Source of the DNA: Enemella evansiae | GTDB lineage: Bacteria; Actinomycetota; Actinomycetes; Propionibacteriales; Propionibacteriaceae | Assembly (NCBI RefSeq): GCF_002250705.1 | Contig: NZ_NMVP01000023.1 | Location: 186,001-250,000 of the forward strand | Direction: 5' to 3' | Length of the DNA: 64,000 nt | In this document: positions 51,748 through 59,719 of the stretch, one piece after another | How the letters are laid out: every line of letters begins with the position of its first letter | How positions within the stretch are numbered: the first letter of the stretch is position 1 | Position numbers and translations under genes: made by a program | The notes under the pieces: model-generated | Databases searched by the model: none | The model's input: the letters and a program-made list of their open reading frames with translations, nothing else | Told to the model about the DNA's origin: nothing

Positions 51748-52323
51748 TCAGCGCTGGCCGGGTGCCGGGGTGAGCGGGGGTTCGACCGGGGCGCTCGGCG
51801 CCGGCGGCGGCTGGGGCGTACTCGTGTCGCGGACCAGGACGAGCTTCTTGTCACCCTCGATCAGGGTGAGCCGGTCACCGGCCAGGAACCACTGGGGGTC
51901 GGCCTGGAGCAGGTCGGCGACCGCGCGCTCCTGGGCCATCAGCTCCTCGGGACACCCCATCGTCGTCGAGGTGAGGCCGTCGGTGATCAGCAGGTTGCCC
52001 TCGGTGCGATAGCTGCCGCCCATCGTGTTGCAACCGGGGAGTACGCCGATCAGGTCGGTCTGCAGGGTGAGCCGCGGTTCCCTGCCGGGTACGAGGGCGG
52101 CCGGGCTGAGTTCGACCGCCTTCCAGCTGCCCCGCAGGGCGGCCGGATCGAGCGGGGTCGACGGGGTCGGATCGCCCGGCGGGGTCGGTGGCGGCGTACT
52201 CGCCGGGCCGTTGGACCCGCCACCGGCCGGCTCGGCGGGTACCGAGCCGGCGCAGCCGGTGAGCAGCAGGCTGGCCAGGACCGGGGCGATCAGGACGGGG
52301 GTGATGAACGCGTGAATCCTCAT
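51748..52323 (-). CDS. META-domain (HslJ-like) lipoprotein
   Basis: 191 residues. The lipobox is LLTGC (Cys24). A Pro/Ser/Thr-rich linker leads to a META/HslJ domain (LRGSWKAVELSPA, PGCNTMGGSYRTEG, TSTTMGCPEELMAQE). Its two Cys likely bond. Function in the family is poorly known, linked to stress or drug resistance in some bacteria. AGGAG precedes the ATG at 52323. The stop lies 13 bp from the GNAT stop. Confidence 0.88.
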   Translation of the reverse strand: MRIHAFITPVLIAPVLASLLLTGCAGSVPAEPAGGGSNGPASTPPPTPPGDPTPSTPLDPAALRGSWKAVELSPAALVPGREPRLTLQTDLIGVLPGCNTMGGSYRTEGNLLITDGLTSTTMGCPEELMAQERAVADLLQADPQWFLAGDRLTLIEGDKKLVLVRDTSTPQPPPAPSAPVEPPLTPAPGQR

Positions 52324-52393
52324 ACTCCTCTCCACGAGTCGGCCCTCCGGATTGGTTCCGCCGGATCCGGAATCGATCCGAAAGTTCTGATCC

Positions 52394-52451
52394 CTTGGGT
52401 CACAATCGCCCGTTCGGGCGCCTGGAACGGGCCATAACTGCTGACAAAGTC
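52394..52451 (+). repeat. Intergenic element, copy 3
   Basis: CTTGGG at 52394 and CGGGCCATAACTGCTGACA at 52428 keep the 34-base offset. The middle differs from the other copies except around AT-CGCC. It lies between the META-lipoprotein start and the MHS-transporter stop, so on the minus strand it follows that transporter gene. Confidence 0.75.
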
Positions 52452-52454
52452 GGC

Positions 52455-53813
52455 TTACCGAGTGGTCGGGACGGGGTCGTAGGGGCCGGTGTCGTTGTCG
52501 TGGAGGTCGCGGCCGGCGGTCTCCTTGGCGGTGACGAGGGCGATGATGGTGATGAGCATGGTGACGGCGAGATAGGCGACGACGGCCCAGGTGCCGTAGC
52601 GGGTGGACAGCCAGAGCGCGATCAGCGGGGCCGGGGCGCCGGCGATGATGGAGGAGCCCTGGAAGACCAGCGAGGAGCCGCCGTAGCGGTAGCGGGTCGG
52701 GAACAGTTCGGTGATCCAGGCGGCTTCCGGGCCGGCGAGCATGCCGTGCAGGGTGGCGCCGACGATGACGCCGACCGCCAGCAGCGGGACCGAGTTGCTG
52801 CCGACCATCCAGAAGAACACCGGGGCCCAGACCAGCAGGGCCACCGAGGGCACGAGCATCGCGACCTTGCGGCCCACCTTGTCCGACCACCAGCCGGCGA
52901 CCACCATGCCGAGGAACTGGCCGACCGAGGCGGCGGTCACCACCTTGAGCACCGTCGGTGTCGAATAGCCGTGCACCTTGGTGGCGTAGGAGAGCACGAA
53001 GATCGTGTAGACGTAGAAGGCGACGTTCTCACCGAGGCGTACGCCGAGTCCGTGCAGCACCGCGCGCGGGCGGCGCAGCGCCTGGATGATCGAGGATCGC
53101 GGCCGCTCACTGGCGACCTGCTCGGCGTGCTGCTGGGCGGCGCGGAAGACCGGTGATTCCTCCACCCCGTGCCGGACCCAGAAGCCGAAGATCAGCAGCG
53201 GGATCGCCAGCCAGAACGCGACCCGCCAGCCCCATTGCTGGAACGCCTCACCGGGGAAGATCAGCTGCAGCACGGTGACCACGACGGTGGCCAGCACGGT
53301 GCCGATCGGGGCGCCGGCCTGCGGCCAGGAGGCCCAGAAACCGCGCTTCTCGCGTTCCCCGTATTCGCTGACCAGCAGCACCGCGGCGCCGAACTCGCCG
53401 CCGAGGGCGAAGCCCTGGATCAGCCGCAGCACCACCAGCAGCACGGTGGCGAGGATGCCGGCGCTCTGCAGCGTGGGCAGGAACCCGATCGCCGCGGTGG
53501 CCGCGCCCAGCATCAAGAAGGTGGTCACCAGCATCGGTTGTCGGCCGAACCGGTCACCGAGGTGCCCGAAGACGATGCCACCGAGCGGCCGGGCCACGAA
53601 CCCCAGACCCATCGTCGCCAAGGCGGACAAGGTGGCGACGATCGGGTCCCTGCTCGCGAAGAACAGCGGACCGAGCACGGTCGCCGCCAGCACCCCGTAG
53701 AGCGCGAAGTCATACCACTCGAGCACCGCGCCGACCATCGAGCCGGCCATCACCCGACCGAAGCCGCGGGGTCTGGTGGATCTCCCCGGTGTTTCCACCT
53801 CTGCTGTCGCCAT
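52455..53813 (-). CDS. MHS-family (MFS) metabolite symporter
   Basis: 452 residues, about 12 transmembrane helices. The MHS signature VGAVLEWYDFALYG and the MFS loop GHLGDRFGRQPML, SDKVGRKVAML are present. It lies next to a self-sufficient P450 and in line with it, so it may import that enzyme's substrate. ATG at 53813. Confidence 0.88.
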   Translation of the reverse strand: MATAEVETPGRSTRPRGFGRVMAGSMVGAVLEWYDFALYGVLAATVLGPLFFASRDPIVATLSALATMGLGFVARPLGGIVFGHLGDRFGRQPMLVTTFLMLGAATAAIGFLPTLQSAGILATVLLVVLRLIQGFALGGEFGAAVLLVSEYGEREKRGFWASWPQAGAPIGTVLATVVVTVLQLIFPGEAFQQWGWRVAFWLAIPLLIFGFWVRHGVEESPVFRAAQQHAEQVASERPRSSIIQALRRPRAVLHGLGVRLGENVAFYVYTIFVLSYATKVHGYSTPTVLKVVTAASVGQFLGMVVAGWWSDKVGRKVAMLVPSVALLVWAPVFFWMVGSNSVPLLAVGVIVGATLHGMLAGPEAAWITELFPTRYRYGGSSLVFQGSSIIAGAPAPLIALWLSTRYGTWAVVAYLAVTMLITIIALVTAKETAGRDLHDNDTGPYDPVPTTR

Positions 53814-53855
53814 TGACCTTTTCCTTTCTGAACTGCATTTCCAGCGGTTGCGGCC

Positions 53856-56171
53856 CTAGAGCCCGAGGGTGAGTGAGTCCCCGCGGGCGCGGGAGCAGCA
53901 CGACATCATCGATCGATTGGCGGCCCGTTCACCGGCGTCCAGGACGAGATCGCGGTGGTCGACCTCCCCGGCCAGCACCGGCACCTCGCAGGTGCCGCAG
54001 AGCCCCTCCTCGCAGTCCGAGGGGACATCCAGGTTGGCCGCACGCAGGGTGTCCAGCACGGTCCGATCGGGGGGCACGACCAACGTCTGTCCGGAGTCGG
54101 CGAGCCGGAGTTCGAAGGCATGCTCCGTGCTCGGGTCGAGTTCGCCGAGGGTGGAGGTGAAGTGTTCGACATGCAGGCGCTCGGCCGGTACCAGCTCGGC
54201 GAGCGCCGCCAGCAGCCGTTGCGGGCCGCAGGCGTACACCTCCGCATTCCCTGCCGCAGCGAGGATCGCGGCATAGTCGGCGCGATGCCCCTCATCGGCG
54301 GCATGCACCACCAGGGCCTCGCCGTGATCGGCCTGCAGTCGCTCCAGCAGCGCCATCGTCTGCCGGCTACGTCCGGAATAGTGCAGGGTGTACGCCCGGC
54401 CCGCGGCCCGCAGCGCATGGGCCATCGCCGCGATCGGGGTGATCCCGATCCCGCCGGCGATCAGCAACACCGGTGTCTGCGGAGCCACCTCGCCCCGGTC
54501 CAGCCGGAAGTGGTTGCTGGGGCCGCGGACCCGCCAGTCGGCACCGACGCGGGTGTGCTCGTGCAGCCAGCGCGAACCGCCCCGGCCGTCGTCCTCGCGG
54601 AGCACCGCGACCTCCCAGTGCGGGCCGGGTCGACCGCACAGCGAATACTGCCGGGAGCGCTGTTTGCCATTGGCGTCGGTGCCGCACTCCACATCGAGGT
54701 GCGCCCCGGGATTCCAGGCCGGCAACGGTTTCCCGCTCGGATCGGCGAGCACCACCCGGGTCACCTCGGCGGTCTCGGGGATCATCTCGACGACCCGCAG
54801 GGTGCGCCCCAGGGTGTGCCGGGAGGGTTCGCCGATCCGCAGCAGTTGTCGCTGCTGCAGGATCTCCGGCGCGGTGCGCTCGGGGTTCTGCTCGGGATCC
54901 CACTCCACCAGCAGCCGTTCCGGCCCGCGGAAGGAAGTGTTCGGGACGAAGGTGAACTCCTGCTCGGCCAGGCGCAGGTGCGGCAGCCGGGTGGTGAGTT
55001 CTTCGAGGAAGACCTGCAGTTCCATTCGGGCCAGATTCTTGCCCAGGCACTGATGCGCGCCGTAGCCGAAGGTGAGATGGTCCGAGGCCTCGGTGCGATA
55101 CACATCGAAGTCGTCGGCGTTCTCGAACCGGTCCGCGTCATGGTTCGCCGAGGCCTGCACGATCAGCAGCTTCGAGCCCCGGGGGATCGGTACGCCGCCC
55201 ACCTCGGTGTCGGCCAGCGCGATCCGCCGCCAGGCCGCCACCGACCCCCGCAACCGCAGGCATTCCTCGACCGCATTGGGAATCAGCGACGGGTCGGCGC
55301 ACAGCTGCTGCCAGCGCTCGGGCTCCTCGAGCAGCAACCGGACCGCGTTGGCACCGGCATGGGCGGTGGTCTCGTGGGCGGCGACGATACCGGCCATCAT
55401 CATCGAGTGCAGATAGGAGTCGTGCACCGTCTCCTGCCCGACCGGGCAGCCCTGTGCGCGCTCGTCGCGTTGCACCCGGATCGAGTAGGGCATCCAGCCC
55501 GGCCGGTCGGGGTTGGCCCGCATCCGCTCCAGCACGCCCCCGGCGTACTGCCAGAACCTGCCGACCTGGTGGGCGACCGCGACCTGTTCCTCCGGCGCCG
55601 GGCGACCCCAGGTGTTCACCGTGTGGGCGACCGAGAACTCCTTCAGCGGCCCCATGTCCTCCTCGGGGATGCCCATGAAGTGCATCGCCACGGTGAGCGG
55701 GACGAAATAGAGCATCTCGGCGACCAGATCCGCGGATCCGGCGTCCACGAAGGAATCCACGGCCTCCCGGGCCAGCCGGCGGACCATCTCCTCGTGCGGG
55801 GCCAGCGCCTCGGCGGTGAACGGCTCCATCAGCGCCCGGCGGCGGCGCATGTGATCGGGTTCGTCCTCGTTGACCAGGGTGCGATTCATCCCGTAGTCGT
55901 AACCGCGGAGCACCTCATCGGCGGCCTCGACGGTCGGGGTGATCTTCTCCAGCGCGATCGCCGGGGAGAAGTGCGCGTGGTCGCGGAACACGGCCTTCAC
56001 GTCCTGGTACCGGGTCACCACCCAGTAGCCGAGCTTCGGCGAGAAGAAGACCGGTTCCTGCTCCCTGCTCCAGCGCAATGCCTCGGCCGGATCCACCTGG
56101 TAGTCACCGGTGAACGGGTCGAAGGCGGCGGCATTGGCCGAGGGGAGATGGCCGGACACCGGGCAGGACAT
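53856..56171 (-). CDS. Self-sufficient cytochrome P450, CYP116B type
   Basis: 771 residues. Residues 1-420 are a P450: I helix AGIVAAHETTAHAG (acid-alcohol pair Glu-Thr), ExxR at 303-306, heme Cys375 in FGYGAHQCLGK. Residues about 440-680 are a phthalate-dioxygenase-reductase-like FMN/NADH domain (RQYSLCG, GGIGITPIAAMA). The C-terminus is a [2Fe-2S] ferredoxin (CEEGLCGTCE; Cys720, 725, 728 and 758). This is the P450RhF layout, so it needs no separate redox partner. Substrates of the class are broad; the actual one is unknown. Promoter on the minus strand at 56241-56269. Confidence 0.95.
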   Translation of the reverse strand: MSCPVSGHLPSANAAAFDPFTGDYQVDPAEALRWSREQEPVFFSPKLGYWVVTRYQDVKAVFRDHAHFSPAIALEKITPTVEAADEVLRGYDYGMNRTLVNEDEPDHMRRRRALMEPFTAEALAPHEEMVRRLAREAVDSFVDAGSADLVAEMLYFVPLTVAMHFMGIPEEDMGPLKEFSVAHTVNTWGRPAPEEQVAVAHQVGRFWQYAGGVLERMRANPDRPGWMPYSIRVQRDERAQGCPVGQETVHDSYLHSMMMAGIVAAHETTAHAGANAVRLLLEEPERWQQLCADPSLIPNAVEECLRLRGSVAAWRRIALADTEVGGVPIPRGSKLLIVQASANHDADRFENADDFDVYRTEASDHLTFGYGAHQCLGKNLARMELQVFLEELTTRLPHLRLAEQEFTFVPNTSFRGPERLLVEWDPEQNPERTAPEILQQRQLLRIGEPSRHTLGRTLRVVEMIPETAEVTRVVLADPSGKPLPAWNPGAHLDVECGTDANGKQRSRQYSLCGRPGPHWEVAVLREDDGRGGSRWLHEHTRVGADWRVRGPSNHFRLDRGEVAPQTPVLLIAGGIGITPIAAMAHALRAAGRAYTLHYSGRSRQTMALLERLQADHGEALVVHAADEGHRADYAAILAAAGNAEVYACGPQRLLAALAELVPAERLHVEHFTSTLGELDPSTEHAFELRLADSGQTLVVPPDRTVLDTLRAANLDVPSDCEEGLCGTCEVPVLAGEVDHRDLVLDAGERAANRSMMSCCSRARGDSLTLGL

Positions 56172-56240
56172 CGACAGGCCCCCTACGCTTGTCACATCGT
56201 TGTGTCGAATAACGCACACTTGGTTTCGCTCAGCGCACGC

Positions 56241-56269
56241 ACTGTAATGGGCCGGTGCCCACCGGGCAA
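56241..56269 (-). promoter_or_regulatory. Likely promoter of the CYP116B gene
   Basis: On the minus strand TTGCCC (56264-56269) and TACAGT (56241-56246) are 17 bp apart, about 70 bp before the ATG. The divergent IclR gene starts nearby and is its likely regulator. Confidence 0.55.
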
Positions 56270-56294
56270 GGCTCTGGGGCGGTTAGGAGTTCCG

Positions 56295-56963
56295 ATGACG
56301 ACATTGCAGACCCTGGACCGCGGGCTGCGGCTGCTCGACGAGGTCGCCGCGCACCCCGGTGGGATCTCGGTCGCCGAGCTCGGTGCGCGGCTCGAGCTGC
56401 ACCGGACCATCTGCTATCGCGTGGTGGCCACCCTGGCCGAGCACGGCCTGGTGCACCGCGGTGAGGACGGCCGGGTCCGGCTGGCGGCCGGGGTGCTCGG
56501 GCTCGCGGCCCGGTTCGCGCCGGCCCTGCGCAGCGCGGCCCGGCCGGTGCTGGCCCGGCTCGCCGCCGAGACCGGTGCCACCTCCTATCTGGCGGTCGCC
56601 GAGCAGGAGAGCTGTGTCGTCGCGCTCACCCACGAGCCGCCGACCGAGTCGCTGCGGGTCGCCTACCGGGTGGGTGCCCGGCACCCGCTGACCCGGGGCG
56701 CCTCCGGGGTGGCGATCCTGGCCGCGCGGCCCGAGCAGGCCGACGATCCGGAATCGGTACGCCGGGCCCGCGAGCTGGGCCATGCGGTCACCCGCGGCGA
56801 GCTGGAACCGGGCGCGGTCGGCGTCGGCTGCGGGCTCGGCCTGCCCGACGACCACGAGGATCTGGAGTGCAGCGTCGGGGTCGTCGCGTTGGCCGGACTG
56901 GACGCCGACGCCGCCGCCGTCCGGGTGCGGGCCGCGGCAGCGGAGCTGCGGCGGGTGCTCTGA
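56295..56963 (+). CDS. IclR-family transcriptional regulator
   Basis: 222 residues. N-terminal winged helix (VAELGARLELHRTICYRVVATLAEHGLV) and the IclR effector domain (TSYLAVAEQESCVVAL, HPLTRGASGVAIL). ATG at 56295 follows TAGGAG. It is divergent from the CYP116B gene and probably controls it. A much larger ORF in this frame is an accident. Confidence 0.9.
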   Translation: MTTLQTLDRGLRLLDEVAAHPGGISVAELGARLELHRTICYRVVATLAEHGLVHRGEDGRVRLAAGVLGLAARFAPALRSAARPVLARLAAETGATSYLAVAEQESCVVALTHEPPTESLRVAYRVGARHPLTRGASGVAILAARPEQADDPESVRRARELGHAVTRGELEPGAVGVGCGLGLPDDHEDLECSVGVVALAGLDADAAAVRVRAAAAELRRVL

Positions 56964-57015
56964 GGCGTACCCCCCACGGGGGTCGGGCCGATCGGGCCGA
57001 GGGTTACCGTTGTTG

Positions 57016-57849
57016 ATGCGACAAATCATCTTGGCAGCTGGAGAATCCGTCCCCGTGCTGGGCATGGGGACCTGGGGCTGGGGCGAGGACCCCGGCCGCC
57101 GAAGAGCCGAGATCGCGGCCCTGCACACCGGCCTGGATCTCGGCATGAGGTTGGTCGACACCGCCGAGATGTACGCCGACGGCGGCGCGGAGGAGGTCCT
57201 CGGGGAGGCGCTGGCGGGTCGCCGTGACGAGGCGTTCGTGGTCAGCAAGGTGCTGCCGTCGAACGCGTCCCGTTCCGGCACGATCGCGGCATGCGAGCGC
57301 AGTCTGGAACGCCTGCGCACCGACCGGATCGATCTCTACCTGCTGCACTGGCAGGGCGGGCACCCGCTGGCGGACACGCTCGCGGCGTTCGAGCAGCTGA
57401 TCACCGACGGGACGATCCGGTCCTGGGGTGTCAGCAACTTCGACCGGGCCGCACTCGCCGAGCTGCAGGACGTCCCGGGCAGCGACGGGCTGGCCACCGA
57501 CCAGGTGCTCTACAACCTGTCGCGGCGCGGGCCGGAGTACGACCTGCTGCCCTGGTGCGCCGACCACGACCTGCCGGTGATGGCCTACTCGCCGATCGAA
57601 CAGGGCCGTATCCTGAACGACCCGACGCTCGCCGAGGTCGCCGACGCGCACGGGATCAGCCCGGCAGCGGCCGCCCTGGCCTGGGTGCTGCGCCGCGAGT
57701 CGATCTGTGCGATCCCCAAGGCGAGCACCCCGGAGCACGTCCGCGACAACGCCACCGCGCTGGACACCGAGCTCACCCCGGACGACCTGGCGGCGCTGGA
57801 TCGGGCCTTCCCGGCGCCGAGTGGACCGCAACCACTGGAGATGCTGTGA
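57016..57849 (+). CDS. Aldo/keto reductase
   Basis: 277 residues. The catalytic tetrad is visible: Asp and Tyr in LVDTAEMYADGG, Lys in VVSKVLPSN, His in YLLHWQGG. AKR enzymes reduce aldehydes and ketones with NADPH. No ribosome binding site is seen before ATG 57016; short in-frame TTG starts exist. It follows the IclR gene by 52 bp. Confidence 0.88.
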   Translation: MRQIILAAGESVPVLGMGTWGWGEDPGRRRAEIAALHTGLDLGMRLVDTAEMYADGGAEEVLGEALAGRRDEAFVVSKVLPSNASRSGTIAACERSLERLRTDRIDLYLLHWQGGHPLADTLAAFEQLITDGTIRSWGVSNFDRAALAELQDVPGSDGLATDQVLYNLSRRGPEYDLLPWCADHDLPVMAYSPIEQGRILNDPTLAEVADAHGISPAAAALAWVLRRESICAIPKASTPEHVRDNATALDTELTPDDLAALDRAFPAPSGPQPLEML

Positions 57850-57908
57850 GGCAGTAGCGTCGGCGTACCGAACCGATCTCCAGCCGAACCGATCTCCAGG
57901 AGGACGCC

Positions 57909-58337
57909 GTGACGACCAGCCCGCTGCCCCCGATGCACCTGGCCATCCCCGTGCAGAACATCGAGGAGGCCCGCGACTTCTATGGCGGCGTGCTCGGGCT
58001 GGCCCGCGGTCGCTCCGACACCCGGTGGACCGACTGGAATTTCCACGGCCACCAGCTGGTCACCCACGAGGTCACCGAGCCGCCCCGGTCCGCGCCGACG
58101 AATCCGGTGGACGGCCATGACGTCCCGGTCCCGCACTTCGGGCTGGTGCTGCCGGTGCCGGAGTTCCACGCGCTGGCCGAGCGGATCCGCGATGCCGGGG
58201 TCGAGTTCGTGATCGAACCCTATCTGCGGTTCGAGGGGCAGCCCGGTGAGCAGTGGACGATGTTCTTCGTCGACCCCTCGGGCAACAATCTCGAGTTCAA
58301 GGCGTTCGCCGACCCGGATCAGCTCTTCGCCGTCTGA
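57909..58337 (+). CDS. VOC-superfamily protein (glyoxalase/dioxygenase-like)
   Basis: 142 residues with the paired VOC half-fold: MHLAIPVQNIEEARDFYGGVLGL at the start and FFVDPSGNNLEFK at the end. Metal ligands His10-like and Glu in NLEFK are present; the reaction is unknown. Too short for HPPD (about 350-400 residues). AGGAGG precedes the GTG. The 3' end overlaps the GntR gene by 19 bp on the opposite strand. Confidence 0.85.
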   Translation: MTTSPLPPMHLAIPVQNIEEARDFYGGVLGLARGRSDTRWTDWNFHGHQLVTHEVTEPPRSAPTNPVDGHDVPVPHFGLVLPVPEFHALAERIRDAGVEFVIEPYLRFEGQPGEQWTMFFVDPSGNNLEFKAFADPDQLFAV

Positions 58338-58996
58338 CCGAGCGCGGCGATCGCGGTCTGCTCGTTGAACGCCAGGTGCGCATCGAGGGCCGCGCCGGCG
58401 CGTTCGGGGTCTCGGGAGCGGAACGCATCCAGCAGCACCTCGTGGGCGACCCGGCGGCGGGTGTGTTCCTCGGGGTCCGGGTCGAGGGTGCGGAAGCCGA
58501 TCCGGACATAGCGCTCGGTCGCCCGCCACAGGGTGCGCAGCATCCGCAGGTCCCAGCTGCTCGCCGCCGGGGCCAGCAGCGCCTCGTGGAATTCGTGATG
58601 GGCGTCATAGATCGCGTCGATGCCCTCGTCGGGGGCACCGAAATCGCGGGCCACTGCGGCCAGTCGGTCGAGCTCCGGCTCGGCGACCAGGGTCACCGAA
58701 CGGCGCGCCAGGGCGGGTTCGAGGGTACGCCGCAGCCGATAGATGGCGTGCAGGTCGTCCAGGTCGAGCGGGGCGACGATCGCGCTGCGACCCGGGCGGA
58801 TGACCACCAGACCCTCGCCCTCCAGCTGCCGCAGGGCCTCGCGTACCGGAATGAAACTCACCCCGAGCATCGCCGCGATCTCCCGCAGCGAGAAGGTCTG
58901 TCCGGGTGCCAGATCGCCCGAGACGATCGAGCGGCGCAACTCGGTCGCCACCTTCTCGGTCACCGAACTCGACTCGATCTGCCGGACCGCCGCCAT
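58319..58996 (-). CDS. GntR-family (FadR/FCD-type) regulator
   Basis: 225 residues. Winged helix LGVSFIPVREALRQLEGEGLV near residue 50 and an FCD ligand domain with metal-type His (DAHHEFHEALL, VAHEVLL, DAHLAF). AAGGGGG precedes the ATG. It is divergent from the VOC/dioxygenase gene at 59132, with 135 bp between. It probably controls that gene. Confidence 0.9.
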   Translation of the reverse strand: MAAVRQIESSSVTEKVATELRRSIVSGDLAPGQTFSLREIAAMLGVSFIPVREALRQLEGEGLVVIRPGRSAIVAPLDLDDLHAIYRLRRTLEPALARRSVTLVAEPELDRLAAVARDFGAPDEGIDAIYDAHHEFHEALLAPAASSWDLRMLRTLWRATERYVRIGFRTLDPDPEEHTRRRVAHEVLLDAFRSRDPERAGAALDAHLAFNEQTAIAALGQTAKS

Positions 58997-59063
58997 GGCA
59001 TCCCCCTTGATTCGAGGCTCGGTACATGGGCCCCGTGACGCTATCACTCCGCGCCGGTCGGCC

Positions 59064-59092
59064 TTGTTGTTATCACATATAGCGCTTACGGT
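59064..59092 (+). promoter_or_regulatory. Likely promoter of the VOC gene at 59132
   Basis: TTGTTG (59064-59069) and TACGGT (59087-59092) are 17 bp apart. TATCAC occurs twice (59043 and 59071) as a direct repeat that could be bound by the divergent GntR protein. Confidence 0.5.
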
Positions 59093-59131
59093 GGTGCCGA
59101 GCAATGGACAGTCCAAGGGAGGGCGATTCAG

Positions 59132-59698
59132 ATGGCTGCTACGCCGAAGTTCGCACATGTGGTGCTGCAGACCGGCCAGCCGGACGCGATGCGCGACTGG
59201 TACACTGGCGTACTCGACGGAAAAGTGGTGTTCGCCGACGACACCCTGACCTTCATCGCCTACGACGAGGAGCACCATCGCGTCGCGCTGCTGCACCCGC
59301 CGATCGACATGCAGAAGAAGACCCCGACGACCTCCGGGATGCACCACGTGGCCTACACCTTCGACAGCATCGACACACTGCTCGATCGCTACCAGCTACT
59401 CCGCGACCGTGGCATCGAACCGGCCGTCTGCGTCAATCACGGCATCACCACCTCGCTGTACTACCGGGACCCGGACCGCAACTTCGTGGAGCTGCAGATC
59501 GACGTCCTCGAACCCGAGGCCGCGACCGAATACCTGAACGGGCCGGACTATCAGGAGGATTCGATCGGACCGGCCTTCGATCCGCAGGAGATGCTGGCCG
59601 CACGGCGCGGCGGCGCCTCGGTCGATGAACTCACCGCACGCAGCTGGGCGAAGAAGTTCGACCTGCCGCCGGCGATCCACGTCATGATGGGTGAATGA
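59132..59698 (+). CDS. VOC-family extradiol dioxygenase-like protein
   Basis: 188 residues. The likely 2-His-1-carboxylate metal set is His9 (KFAHVVLQTG), the His of SGMHHVAYTF (about 69) and the Glu of FVELQIDV (about 129). The sequence resembles single-domain biphenyl-diol dioxygenases. The substrate is unknown. GGGAGG precedes the ATG. It is paired with a divergent GntR regulator. Confidence 0.85.
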   Translation: MAATPKFAHVVLQTGQPDAMRDWYTGVLDGKVVFADDTLTFIAYDEEHHRVALLHPPIDMQKKTPTTSGMHHVAYTFDSIDTLLDRYQLLRDRGIEPAVCVNHGITTSLYYRDPDRNFVELQIDVLEPEAATEYLNGPDYQEDSIGPAFDPQEMLAARRGGASVDELTARSWAKKFDLPPAIHVMMGE

Positions 59699-59719
59699 GC
59701 GCGCCGGTTCGCCTGCACC

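Noticed and set aside
53955..56963. 1002-residue plus-strand ORF opposite the CYP116B gene
   Set aside because: It is an open shadow of the GC-rich P450 gene; only its last 222 codons (IclR) are real.
57909..58337. 4-hydroxyphenylpyruvate dioxygenase to feed hmgA
   Set aside because: At 142 residues it is far too short, and neither VOC protein has the HPPD C-terminal domain.
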